Shown: piece by piece, positions 16,386 to 24,976 of the stretch | Layout: each line of letters starts with the position of its first letter | Numbering within the stretch: position 1 is the stretch's first letter | Assembly: GCA_030825115.1 (NCBI GenBank) | Contig: JAPJQL010000018.1 | Span: forward strand, 13,987-65,333 | Direction: 5' to 3' | Length of the DNA stretch: 51,347 nt | From: Lachnospiraceae bacterium | GTDB taxonomy: Bacteria > Bacillota > Clostridia > Lachnospirales > Lachnospiraceae | Program-made: the position numbers and the translations under genes | Notes under the pieces: generated by a model | Databases searched by the model: none | The model's input: the letters and a program-made list of their open reading frames with translations, nothing else | Told to the model about the DNA's origin: nothing

Positions 16386-16760
16386 ATGATGAAAAAGATT
16401 GAGACAACAAATGCACCAGGTGCGATTGGACCGTATTCCCAGGGATATCTTGTAAATGGAGTTGTGTATACCTCCGGCCAGATTCCGGTGAATCCGGCGG
16501 ATGGTTCCGTTGCGGCTACCATCGCAGAGCAGGCGGAGCAGAGCTGTAAAAATGTAGGCGCAATTTTGGAAGCGGCGGGAAGTGATTTTTCCAAGGTGTT
16601 CAAAACAACTTGCTTTTTAGCGGACATGGCCGATTTTGCGGCATTTAATGAGGTATATGCAAAATATTTTATCTCCAACCCGGCAAGAAGCTGCGTAGCG
16701 GTAAAGGAATTGCCGAAGGGAGTACTGTGTGAGATTGAGGCCATTGCGGTATTGCCGTAA
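16386..16760 (+). CDS. RidA family reactive enamine/imine deaminase
   Basis: A 124-residue protein of standard RidA length. Hallmarks are APGAIGPYSQ near the N-terminus, TSGQIP (about 30-35), the NPARSCVAV segment holding the catalytic Arg, and the ending CEIEAIAVL. RidA hydrolyses 2-aminoacrylate and related enamines to the keto acid and ammonia, which protects PLP enzymes. The upstream C-S lyase releases this type of intermediate, so pairing them in one operon makes metabolic sense. The gene starts 24 bp after the symporter, behind GAAGGAG; an ATG three bases further on is equally possible. Confidence 0.92.
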   Translation: MMKKIETTNAPGAIGPYSQGYLVNGVVYTSGQIPVNPADGSVAATIAEQAEQSCKNVGAILEAAGSDFSKVFKTTCFLADMADFAAFNEVYAKYFISNPARSCVAVKELPKGVLCEIEAIAVLP

Positions 16761-16815
16761 TTGGATTCAATAGATAGTTTTAACCAACAAAAAGAAGAAA
16801 AAGGAGAGAAAAAAT

Positions 16816-17076
16816 ATGAAAGTGAAAGTGATTGGAAGCCATCTGTGCCCGGATACTTTGTATGCGTTATGCAAGCTGAGCGAAAACCATGCAGATATGG
16901 AGTTTAAAAATTTGTCTGCCAGCCTGCCGGACTTAAAAGAATATCTGGCAGTGAGGGATTCTGACCCGATGTATGAGGCGGTAAAAGCAGGGGGTGGAAT
17001 CGGTATTCCGTTCTTCGCTCTGGAAGATGGGACTACAACGATGGATTTAGATGAGGTCCTGGCAAAATTACGCTGA
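16816..17076 (+). CDS. Glutaredoxin-like thioredoxin-fold protein
   Basis: An 86-residue protein. The active-site position reads CPDT (Cys11-Thr14) rather than the two-cysteine CPxC, with one more Cys at 19. A cis-proline loop GIGIPFF lies at about 63-69. It is therefore a single-cysteine, glutaredoxin-related protein. As the last gene of the sigma-54 operon, it may reduce a disulfide substrate such as cystine or handle persulfide; this is inference. AAAGGAGAG precedes the ATG. Confidence 0.75.
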   Translation: MKVKVIGSHLCPDTLYALCKLSENHADMEFKNLSASLPDLKEYLAVRDSDPMYEAVKAGGGIGIPFFALEDGTTTMDLDEVLAKLR

Positions 17077-17079
17077 ATT

Positions 17080-17132
17080 ATCTCCGTCATCTTATTGAAA
17101 TCTCCGTCATTTTGATATAAAATGATGGAGAT
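17080..17132 (+). promoter_or_regulatory. Fic gene promoter overlapped by three ATCTCCGTCAT-type operator words
   Basis: ATCTCCGTCAT occurs at 17080-17090 and 17100-17110, 20 bp apart. An inverted copy with one change (ATGATGGAGAT) lies at 17122-17132. The last two form a dyad 17100-17132 with a 5-nt loop. A promoter TTGAAA (17095-17100), 17-bp spacer, TAAAAT (17118-17123) is embedded in this array, so a protein bound there would block it. The C-terminal winged helix of the Fic protein is the obvious candidate binder. Confidence 0.65.
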
Positions 17133-17155
17133 AATCAAGAAATGAGGTAAATACC

Positions 17156-18196
17156 ATGAGAGCATTCGATTATATAAAAGAGCCGGAGAAACTTTTTACT
17201 CCTGAAATTGTTCGACTGATTGGCAGTATACACGAGCATAAGGGAAAACAGGAACTGTTTTTGGAAGCAAATATCGATGAGTTGAAAACGCTGCTTGAAG
17301 CAGCGTTGATCCAAAGCACCGGAGCATCGAATCGTATTGAGGGTATTTACACCAGTGATAAGCGGCTGGAGGAACTGGTTCGTCAAAAGGCAGAACCACG
17401 AAACCGGTCAGAGCAGGAAATCTCCGGTTACCGAGAAGTACTTGCTACGATACATGAAAGTTATGAATATATTAATCCCGGACCTAATGTTATTTTGCAG
17501 CTTCATCGTGATTTGTATTCTTATGCCGGTTCGGGCGGAACTTACAAGAACTCCGATAATGTGATTGCTGAAATGGATGCGGAAGGACATCAGAAGGCAA
17601 GGTTTGTTCCGGTTCCTGCATTTCAAACCGCAGATGCAATGGAAGAACTATGCAGCCAATTCATGCAGGCCTGGGAAGCAAACCTCATTGACAAGCTGAT
17701 TTTGATTCCTATGTTTATACTGGACTTCCTTTGTATTCATCCTTTCCATGACGGTAATGGCCGAATGAGTCGATTGCTGACCCTCTTGTTGTTCTATAAA
17801 GCTGGATATATCGTTGGAAAATATATCAGTATGGAAATGTTGATAGAAAAAACCAAAGAGACTTACTATGAAGCGTTGCAGGCAAGTTCAACCGGTTGGC
17901 ATGAAAACAAAAATAGTTATGAACCTTTCTTGAGATATTATCTTGGAATTACGCTGAAGGCATATGGCGAATTTGAGAACCGTGTTGAACATCTAAGAAC
18001 GCGAACCCTTTCCAAGCCGGAAAGAATCAAGGTTTTGATTGATCGGAAGGTGGGCAAAATCACAAAGAAAGAAATCATGGAAGCCTGTCCTGATATAAGC
18101 AAAACAACAGTTGAGCGTACTCTTACCGATTTGGTTAAGAGCGGATACATCGCAAAGGTTGATGCAGGACCGGCAACTGGCTATGTCAGAATCTAA
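17156..18196 (+). CDS. Fic domain AMP-transferase-like protein with C-terminal winged helix
   Basis: A 346-residue protein. The N-terminal region carries the inhibitory-helix motif SNRIEG (residues 61-66, [S/T]xxxE[G/N]) typical of class II Fic enzymes. The central Fic domain has the complete catalytic motif HPFHDGNGR (about 196-204) with its His. The C-terminal 60 residues form a winged helix (ITKKEIMEACPDISKTTVERTLTDL). Such proteins modify targets, usually by adding AMP, and are self-inhibited. The base composition looks more AT-rich than its neighbours. It has its own operator-like promoter, and the same 11-bp word appears in the hairpin after the gene. It interrupts the stretch between the sigma-54 operon and rpoN, which hints at insertion. 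Confidence 0.92.
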   Translation: MRAFDYIKEPEKLFTPEIVRLIGSIHEHKGKQELFLEANIDELKTLLEAALIQSTGASNRIEGIYTSDKRLEELVRQKAEPRNRSEQEISGYREVLATIHESYEYINPGPNVILQLHRDLYSYAGSGGTYKNSDNVIAEMDAEGHQKARFVPVPAFQTADAMEELCSQFMQAWEANLIDKLILIPMFILDFLCIHPFHDGNGRMSRLLTLLLFYKAGYIVGKYISMEMLIEKTKETYYEALQASSTGWHENKNSYEPFLRYYLGITLKAYGEFENRVEHLRTRTLSKPERIKVLIDRKVGKITKKEIMEACPDISKTTVERTLTDLVKSGYIAKVDAGPATGYVRI

Positions 18197-18206
18197 GTTA
18201 TAAAAA

Positions 18207-18249
18207 GAAACATCTCCGTCATCTGCAATTGGAATGACGGAGATGTTTC
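18207..18249 (-). terminator. Terminator of rpoN, sharing its stem word with the Fic operator
   Basis: A perfect 16-bp stem (18207-18222 with 18234-18249) has an 11-nt loop. Read on the minus strand it is followed by a T-rich run, so it is a good intrinsic terminator for rpoN; it may also stop Fic transcription. The stem contains ATCTCCGTCAT, the word repeated in the Fic promoter. Confidence 0.8.
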
Positions 18250-18287
18250 ATAAATGGCGAAGATATTATCAATACATACTGTTTTCG

Positions 18288-19670
18288 CTATTCATACTGC
18301 TTCCGCCCGGAAGCGTCTCCAATCCCCATCAGGTCCCGATATTTTGCCACGGTGCGCCGGGAGATGGAATAACCCTGTGCGGCCAGCTGTTCTGCAAGGA
18401 TCCGGTCGCTGTAGGGCTTTTTTTTATTTTCTCCGTCCACCAGGGCGCGGAGCGCATCTTTTACATCGGATGCCTGGTCGGGAGCCGCCTCGCTTCCTGC
18501 TGCGTCCCCGGAGAGGAAGATGCCTTTTGGGAAAAAGTAATTCAGCGGATAAATACCCCACATGCACTGCAGATACTTGCCTCGTACGGCGCGGCTGACC
18601 GTAGATTCATGGATGCCTGCGGCAGCGGCCACATCGGCCATGCGAAGCGGCTTTAAGTATGCTTTGCCGCCCGTGAAAAAATCTTTCTGGAATTCCACGA
18701 TCGCCCGGGTGATCGCCATCAAGGTCTGTCCGCGCTGGGCGATGCAGGTCTTTAGCCAGTCAGCCTGGCGTATCTTATCATTTAAGTACTCCAGCACATC
18801 CGGGGCGTCGGTCGTCTGCGCCAGGTGGGCGTAATATTCGTTGATATGGATCTCCGGGCAGCGGGAGTCGCTCATCAGGATATCATAGCGGTTCTGGAAT
18901 TTTACGACAGTCACGTCCGGCGTCAGGTAGCTGAGCTGTCTTCTGTCGCTGAATGCCATGCCTGGCCTGGGATTCAGGCTTTTGATCAGCCGGATGTCCC
19001 GGTTCAGCTCTGTCATGGTGCATCCGATGGAGGAACACAGGGCAGGAAGATGGTTTTTGGCAATGGCGTCCAGATGATTCTCGATCAGGTCCTGAAGATT
19101 CGGGGTCAGGATGTTCAGGCGGTCCGCCTGCAGCAGCAGGCATTCGCTCAAATCCCGTGCGCCGACTCCGGCGGGGTCGAGTCCCTGCAGGATATCCAGC
19201 AGGCGCAGGATGTCCTCCTCGCTCCGCCTGCAGTGGGCGGCCAGGCTTTCTATGCTGTCTTCCAGATAACCGTGTTCGTCCAGGCAGTAGAGCATGAACT
19301 GCAGGACAGACATATCTTCTTTTGGAAGACCGGAGGTCAGCAGCTGGGACCACAGATATTCAGTCAGGCTCTCCTCATGGATATCCTGAAACTTCCAGTC
19401 GTCTGATGAATCATCTTCATCGTGGGCTTCCTGCGTATCGGGCACGGTATAGCTGACGCTGCTGAGCTGTTCCAGTGCTTTTGGGCGCAGGTTTTCTGCC
19501 TCCGGTTTTTCCGCTGAAGGCGGGAGAGCCAGATCGATCACCGGGTTCTCCAGCGCCATCTCATTCAAATATTCGGTCAGGTCAAGTGCGGTCATCTGCA
19601 GAATCTCGGCTGACTGGATCATTCTGGCAGACAAGGCGAGTTTCTGTTCTGTCTTTAGTTCTATCTTCAT
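18288..19670 (-). CDS. rpoN: RNA polymerase sigma-54 factor
   Basis: A 460-residue sigma-54 protein. Region I is at the N-terminus (KLALSARMIQSAEILQMTALDL), followed by an acidic region II, the core-binding domain, a helix-turn-helix region (GIHESTVSRAVRGKYLQ) and the RpoN box (RRTVAKYRDLMGI) near the C-terminus that reads the -24 element. It directs polymerase to -24/-12 promoters and needs an AAA+ activator. Such an activator and two matching promoters lie 6-8 kb away in this window. The ATG at 19670 is preceded by an in-frame GTG at 19673; the ribosome site is weak for both. It lies downstream of the TetR gene on the same strand, convergent with the Fic gene. Confidence 0.96.
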   Translation of the reverse strand: MKIELKTEQKLALSARMIQSAEILQMTALDLTEYLNEMALENPVIDLALPPSAEKPEAENLRPKALEQLSSVSYTVPDTQEAHDEDDSSDDWKFQDIHEESLTEYLWSQLLTSGLPKEDMSVLQFMLYCLDEHGYLEDSIESLAAHCRRSEEDILRLLDILQGLDPAGVGARDLSECLLLQADRLNILTPNLQDLIENHLDAIAKNHLPALCSSIGCTMTELNRDIRLIKSLNPRPGMAFSDRRQLSYLTPDVTVVKFQNRYDILMSDSRCPEIHINEYYAHLAQTTDAPDVLEYLNDKIRQADWLKTCIAQRGQTLMAITRAIVEFQKDFFTGGKAYLKPLRMADVAAAAGIHESTVSRAVRGKYLQCMWGIYPLNYFFPKGIFLSGDAAGSEAAPDQASDVKDALRALVDGENKKKPYSDRILAEQLAAQGYSISRRTVAKYRDLMGIGDASGRKQYE

Positions 19671-19736
19671 CACGGTTGCTCACGGAATCCTTTTTGCTTA
19701 TTCGTTGTAAGTTTCTTCAACAGTATACCACATCTG

Positions 19737-20321
19737 TTATTGGTTTTCCAGTAGCCGGGTAGCGGTTCCCATGACTGCCTTATCTGCGAGCGCGGCAAGT
19801 TTGTCCTTTGGCAGTGTCATGCCCGTATTGATCCACTGCTTGAGCATTCCGATCAGGCCGTAGGTTATGAATTCGAAGAAACAGACGGAGATGGTCTCGT
19901 CTGCGTCGGGGTACATCTCCCGGATGATAAGGCGGCCGTTTTCATGGATCAGATGATGGAACTTGTTTAAAAAGTCATTGGATGCGCTGTTTTCAAACAT
20001 GATCATGCAGACGGCGGAATTGTCCACGATATAATCGATCACCGGGTTTAATACGGGGAGCAGCGTGCCGCCTTTGAAGGCATGGCCGTAGCAGTTGATC
20101 ATATCCTGGAAATCATTCAGCACATCTTCCTGCATCTGCTGGAGCAGATGGTAGGTATCACTGTAATGAAGGTAGAATGTTCCGCGGTTCAAATCTGCCC
20201 GGTCGGTGATATCTTTGACGGAAATATTCTTGAATTCTTTTTCCTGCATCAGTTCGATCAGGCTGTCTTTCAGCAGCTTTTGGGTTCGCCGGATACGGCG
20301 GTCCTGTTTTGGTTCTTTCAT
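19737..20321 (-). CDS. TetR family transcriptional regulator
   Basis: A 194-residue regulator. The N-terminal TetR helix-turn-helix spans about residues 10-58 (IRRTQKLLKDSLIEL, then ISVKDITDRADLNRGTFYLHYSD). The C-terminal part (from about 80) resembles the TetR_C_7/DhaS-like ligand domain. It is divergent from the MMPL transporter gene. The intergenic region has two face-to-face promoters with overlapping -10 boxes, so one bound dimer could silence both genes. It probably represses the transporter and itself; the inducer is unknown. Confidence 0.9.
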   Translation of the reverse strand: MKEPKQDRRIRRTQKLLKDSLIELMQEKEFKNISVKDITDRADLNRGTFYLHYSDTYHLLQQMQEDVLNDFQDMINCYGHAFKGGTLLPVLNPVIDYIVDNSAVCMIMFENSASNDFLNKFHHLIHENGRLIIREMYPDADETISVCFFEFITYGLIGMLKQWINTGMTLPKDKLAALADKAVMGTATRLLENQ

Positions 20322-20434
20322 GGAATCCCTCCTGAACTCACGGTTTATCCTGAACGGATGAGGAATATCTGTTGGATATCGCGTGAAAAGTGCGGGTAGT
20401 GACGGTTATTCACCACTACAAAATTTATTGCATA

Positions 20435-20484
20435 TTGAAGCATATCGACATACGTATTATAATATACACATGTTGAAAAGTCAA
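20435..20484. promoter_or_regulatory. Overlapping divergent promoters for the TetR and MMPL genes
   Basis: Plus strand: TTGAAG (20435-20440), 17 bp, TATAAT (20458-20463). Minus strand: TTGACT (complement of 20479-20484), 17 bp, TATAAT (complement of 20456-20461). The two -10 boxes overlap by four bases inside the palindromic TATTATAATA, so transcription in the two directions is mutually exclusive. Confidence 0.75.
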
Positions 20485-20529
20485 TAACGTGTCCTTTACA
20501 AAGAAGCGAGACTGGTAGCGGGGTGTGTG

Positions 20530-22689
20530 ATGAAAAATAAGGAAAATGACGTATTTCAGAGGGTGATTCATCAGATTGTGTACAGGGGGAAGGCAATCGA
20601 GCGGATATTTTTTATTATCACGGTTGTCTGTGCGGTGTGCTTCCCATTTGTGGGCGTGAACTATGACCTGAGCAAGTATCTGCCGCAGTTTGCGCCGACC
20701 AAACAGGCTCTCGACGTGATGGAGGCTGAGTTTGGCTATCCGGGAACGGCGCGGGTCATGGTGAAGGGCGTGACATTGCAGGAGGCAAAGGCGATCAGGA
20801 GCCGTATCGCGGACGTGGACGGCGTGGATCTGGTGGTGGGGGCAGACCTTGCCACCAATGTGTATATGGGAGAGGGCTTTCTTACCAATGACCTGACCGA
20901 TGAGTTTTATAAAGACGGGAATGCGGTGATGGAGATCATCTTTCGGGATGGGGATTCCGACAAAAGCACTCATAAAGCCATCGACCAGATCTATGACATC
21001 GTCGGAAAAGACAGGGGCTGTTTTGCGGGGAGCGCGGTATCCAGCAAAGAGCGGGAGGCTTCGATCACGCGGGAGATCGCCATGGCAATCGTGCTGGCGC
21101 TGGTGATCATCCTGTTGATCCTGACGCTTACGACGACTTCATGGCTGGAGCCATTTTTATTCATATTCATTATGATCGTGGCGGTCATCATGAATATGGG
21201 CTCCAATATCATGTTTGGCAGGATATCGTTTTTCACGTTTTCGACGGCGGCTATCCTGCAGATGGCGGTATCCATGGACTATTCCATCTTCCTACTGCAT
21301 ACGTTCAATGCCTATAAAAAGACGGGGATGGAGAACCATGCGGCGATGGAGGCGGCGCTTTACGAGGCGTGCAGTTCCATCCTGGCCAGCGGGGCCACGA
21401 CGATTGTAGGATTTTTAGTCATTGCGTTTATGCGGTTTACCATAGGAAAAGATGTTGGGTTTGTCCTTACAAAAGGGATTTTATGCAGCCTTGCGACCGT
21501 CCTTTTGCTGATGCCGGCGCTGATCCTCAGGTATGACGAGCGGATTGCAAAGACGTCCCACAGACCGTTTATTCCTTCGTTTGATAAATTTGCAGGGCTG
21601 ATGTACCGCATCCGCAAGGTGGTGTTTGTGTTTGCGATGATCGTGGCAGTTCCCTGTTATTTTGGCCAGAACATGAACAAATTTTTCTATGGCGACGATG
21701 CGATCGGATCCAGCCCGGGAACCCGGGTGTACGAGGATACCAGGGAGATCAATGCGGCGTTTGGCAAATCGAACCCGATGATCGCCATCGTGCCAAATGG
21801 TTCGATCGTGAAAGAACGGGAGCTGACGGAGGCGCTGGAGGATCTTGATTTTGTCAATTATGCGCTGTCGATGGCGGGGACGCTGCCTCAGGGGATCCCG
21901 GAGAGTTTTCTTCCAAAGAAAGTGACGGAGCAGCTTCGGACCGAACATTATGCGAGGATCATGATCTCCATGGATACGGAACAGGAGAGCGACTACGCGT
22001 TTGCATGCAGCCGGCAGCTGGAGGATCTGGTGAAAGAATATTATCCGGAAGATGCTTATGTGATCGGTATGACGCCGACGACGATCGATATCAGGGATAT
22101 TCTGACGGATGATTATAACAAGGTATCGATCCTTTCCCTTGCGGGAGTGGCGGCGGTGGTCATGATCACCTTCAGCTCTGTCCTGGTTCCCATCCTGGTC
22201 ATCATTCCGATCGAGGTTGCGATCTATCTGAATATGACGCTGCCATACGTGATGGGGGACAGCATGATCTACATAGGATATATCATCGTGAGCTGCCTGC
22301 AGCTGGGGGCGACGATCGACTACTCCATCCTGATGACGAATAATTATCTGGCGTTTCGAAAGGAAATGAGCAATACCGAAGCGGAGATCCGGGCGATATC
22401 AAAGAGTACGCTTTCCATCCTGACATCGGGAGGAATCCTGATGGTGGTAGGGTATCTGCTGTTTTTCACTTCTTCCATCCAGGCGATTTCCCAGGTAGGG
22501 CGTCTGGTGGGGCGGGGGGCAGTCCTCAGTATGGTGCTGGTGCTGTCGCTGCTTCCGGCGCTTTTAAGTACATTTGATAAACAGATCCAAAACCAGCAGG
22601 CGCGCGCGGCTGCGCGGAAGGCCAGAAGGACGCAGAAGAAAAAGGATGCAGGCTCAGAGAAAGGGGGAGAACGGCATGAGGAGGATTAG
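20530..22689 (+). CDS. MMPL/RND family transporter
   Basis: A 719-residue membrane protein made of two similar halves. Each half has one membrane helix, a large external loop and a cluster of about five helices. The key DYS motifs occur twice (SMDYSIFLLHTF near residue 250 and TIDYSILMTNNY near 595), matching the proton-relay region of MMPL/RND carriers. Such proteins export lipids, siderophores or hydrophobic drugs. The start is the ATG at 20530; a GTG lies one codon upstream, and the ribosome site is weak. It overlaps the next gene by 14 bp and is divergent from a TetR regulator. Confidence 0.92.
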   Translation: MKNKENDVFQRVIHQIVYRGKAIERIFFIITVVCAVCFPFVGVNYDLSKYLPQFAPTKQALDVMEAEFGYPGTARVMVKGVTLQEAKAIRSRIADVDGVDLVVGADLATNVYMGEGFLTNDLTDEFYKDGNAVMEIIFRDGDSDKSTHKAIDQIYDIVGKDRGCFAGSAVSSKEREASITREIAMAIVLALVIILLILTLTTTSWLEPFLFIFIMIVAVIMNMGSNIMFGRISFFTFSTAAILQMAVSMDYSIFLLHTFNAYKKTGMENHAAMEAALYEACSSILASGATTIVGFLVIAFMRFTIGKDVGFVLTKGILCSLATVLLLMPALILRYDERIAKTSHRPFIPSFDKFAGLMYRIRKVVFVFAMIVAVPCYFGQNMNKFFYGDDAIGSSPGTRVYEDTREINAAFGKSNPMIAIVPNGSIVKERELTEALEDLDFVNYALSMAGTLPQGIPESFLPKKVTEQLRTEHYARIMISMDTEQESDYAFACSRQLEDLVKEYYPEDAYVIGMTPTTIDIRDILTDDYNKVSILSLAGVAAVVMITFSSVLVPILVIIPIEVAIYLNMTLPYVMGDSMIYIGYIIVSCLQLGATIDYSILMTNNYLAFRKEMSNTEAEIRAISKSTLSILTSGGILMVVGYLLFFTSSIQAISQVGRLVGRGAVLSMVLVLSLLPALLSTFDKQIQNQQARAAARKARRTQKKKDAGSEKGGERHEED

Positions 22690-24907
22690 AAAAAACATAG
22701 CGGCAGGTCTGGCGGCAGTCCTGACTGTAAGTTTTGTGGTGACAGGCTACGCCGCCGGGACGCCTTCCTGTGATGAGACACTGTACATCACGCTGGATTC
22801 CGCGGGGGATATCGAAGAGAGCAGCGTGGTGAAGCGGTATGGCAGATGCAGCGCCGGTGAGATCGTAGATTATGGGGATTATGAAGCCGTCAGCAATCTG
22901 ACGAACCGTACAGAACCGGTAATGGGAGAGGATGGGAGCGTAAGGTTTCAGGTTGGCGAAACGGATCAGACCTTTTACTTTGAAGGGAAGATGGGAATCA
23001 CATCCGAACAGCTTCCGTGGACGGTAAAAACCACATATCTGCTGAACGGCGTGGAAAAACAGCCGGAGGAGCTTGCGGGAGAGAAAGGCCTGGTGGAGAT
23101 CAACATAGACCTGATACCGAACAAACAGGTTTCGGCTTATTTTCGCAACAACATGGCGCTGACGATGGCGGCGGTAGTGGATATGGATAAGAACTTAAGC
23201 CTTCGGGCCGACGGAGCGCAGATACAGGGCGTTGGAAATATGAAAGCCGTCGTATTTTTTGCCCTGCCGGGGGAGGAGTGCCACAATACGATTGCCATCG
23301 GCAGCGAAGATTTTGAGTTTGGCGGGCTGATGTTTATGATGGTTCCGCTGACGCTGGGACAGCTTGACGAGGTGGCGGACCTGCGGGATGCAAAGGAGAC
23401 GATCGAGGATTCTGCGGATGCCCTGAGCGACAGCATGGATATCATCCTGGATACGATGGAGCAGATGCAGGCGGGGCTCGCTGATACATCCGCAGGGCTG
23501 CGGGGGCTGGATGATGCGAGAAATATCATCAGCTCCACCAAAGGGAAGGTGTATGACCAGGCGGACGATGCGCTTGCAAAGCTGGGGGAACTGTCGGATG
23601 CGCTGAAGCCGTTTCAGGACCACACGGCCCAGGCACAGAAAGCGCTAAGGGAAATCAGGAATGATATCAATGAGATGGTTTATGACATCAATGAGCTGGA
23701 GCCCGGGCTGGGGGATCTGAAAGATACGGTGCGGTATCTGCGCGACGATATCGGCTTGATTCAGGATGCCCTAAACAGCCCGCAGGCCGATCTGACCGCG
23801 GCATCGTTTGTACAGCTTCTGGAAAAGACAAAGTCGGATTTGAGCAGCGTAAAGGCGTCCCAGCAGGCGCTGGTCCAGGCGATACAGGGGTTAGGCGGGG
23901 CGATGAGCCAGATGAAGGCAAACGGCGCAGATTTGAGCGCTTATGCCGCTCTGACATCGGAGCTTTATGCGGAGACGGATTATGATGCGGATGAATTGCA
24001 GGATCTGCTCGATTACCTGTCTGACAATGTGGATTTGATTGACGATCTGGATGGAAGTGTCCAGGATGGCGCTGCGTGGACAGGTGCCGGTACCAGGACA
24101 TCGGCTTTGCGGGCGTCCGGCTCAAACTGGGAGGTTCCTCCACAGATGCAGCCGGGGCTGGTGCAGCTGATGCAGGCGACAGCCGGACTGGCGGGCAATA
24201 CCGGTGTGACCGACGATATCAGCGGGATGGTGTCGATGACGGAGCAGCTCCTTGGAATGCTTGGAAGCCAGAAAGGAAATCTCAATGCGGCCGTTTCAGA
24301 GACGAAGGATCTTTTGTCTGCCGTTGGGAAGATCAGTGCGGTTGCAGATGATATCACGGACGATATTGACGAACTGAACCAGACGATCCAGCGGCATCAC
24401 GAAGGCGCGCTAAAGACGCTTGAGGACGCAGGCCTCCTGACCGACAGGGCAGTTGCAGGCGTGGATTCGCTGCGGGAATTTCTGACCTCTCTGGAAGAAC
24501 AGATCAGGACGGCGGGAGGACCTCTCGACGAGGGCACGAAGCAGACATTAAACGGGCTTGCCGACCTGTTAGACCGTATGAATGGGGGGCTGGACCAGAC
24601 GGGGGTGATCCGGGCTGCCAAGGATACGATCAAGAATACGATCGAAGACAAATGGGATGAGTTTGCCGGCGAGCATACGACTATTTTGGATATTGACCTG
24701 GAGGCAAAGCCGGTGTCTTTGACATCGGAGAAAAATCCGTCCCCGGACAGTATCCAGATCATCATGAGGACGAAGGAGATAACGAAGGACGATGGCGAAG
24801 ACGCTGCCGAAGTAGATGAGAATTTTTATCCGGAGGGCAATGTGCTTCACAGGATTGCGAATATATTCAGGAAGATATGGGAGGCGATTTGTTCGTTGTT
24901 TTCGTGA
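22676..24907 (+). CDS. Exported coiled-coil protein, partner of the MMPL transporter (YhgE/Pip-like repeats)
   Basis: A 743-residue protein whose ATG at 22676 follows AGGGGGAG inside the end of the transporter gene, so translation is coupled. It has a cleavable-type signal peptide (about 1-27, ending GYAAG). A beta-rich N-terminal region is followed by long helical stretches (about 230-680) rich in Asp, Leu and Ala, with LxxG-type heptads like those of the phage-infection-protein (YhgE/Pip) group. The C-terminus ends in a short amphipathic helix without an obvious anchor. It is likely a wall-side adaptor or scaffold for the MMPL transporter. Exact function is unknown. Confidence 0.75.
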   Translation: MRRIRKNIAAGLAAVLTVSFVVTGYAAGTPSCDETLYITLDSAGDIEESSVVKRYGRCSAGEIVDYGDYEAVSNLTNRTEPVMGEDGSVRFQVGETDQTFYFEGKMGITSEQLPWTVKTTYLLNGVEKQPEELAGEKGLVEINIDLIPNKQVSAYFRNNMALTMAAVVDMDKNLSLRADGAQIQGVGNMKAVVFFALPGEECHNTIAIGSEDFEFGGLMFMMVPLTLGQLDEVADLRDAKETIEDSADALSDSMDIILDTMEQMQAGLADTSAGLRGLDDARNIISSTKGKVYDQADDALAKLGELSDALKPFQDHTAQAQKALREIRNDINEMVYDINELEPGLGDLKDTVRYLRDDIGLIQDALNSPQADLTAASFVQLLEKTKSDLSSVKASQQALVQAIQGLGGAMSQMKANGADLSAYAALTSELYAETDYDADELQDLLDYLSDNVDLIDDLDGSVQDGAAWTGAGTRTSALRASGSNWEVPPQMQPGLVQLMQATAGLAGNTGVTDDISGMVSMTEQLLGMLGSQKGNLNAAVSETKDLLSAVGKISAVADDITDDIDELNQTIQRHHEGALKTLEDAGLLTDRAVAGVDSLREFLTSLEEQIRTAGGPLDEGTKQTLNGLADLLDRMNGGLDQTGVIRAAKDTIKNTIEDKWDEFAGEHTTILDIDLEAKPVSLTSEKNPSPDSIQIIMRTKEITKDDGEDAAEVDENFYPEGNVLHRIANIFRKIWEAICSLFS

Positions 24908-24914
24908 ATTGATA

Positions 24915-24944
24915 TTGAAATAGGGGGGACCTGCATGTTAAAAT
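24915..24944 (+). promoter_or_regulatory. Possible promoter of the DUF1266 wall-binding gene
   Basis: TTGAAA (24915-24920) and TAAAAT (24939-24944) are separated by 18 bp and lie 33 bp before the start codon. The match is moderate. Confidence 0.4.
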
Positions 24945-24976
24945 TAATTTAATATATGGTACGGGGAGGGATTTCT

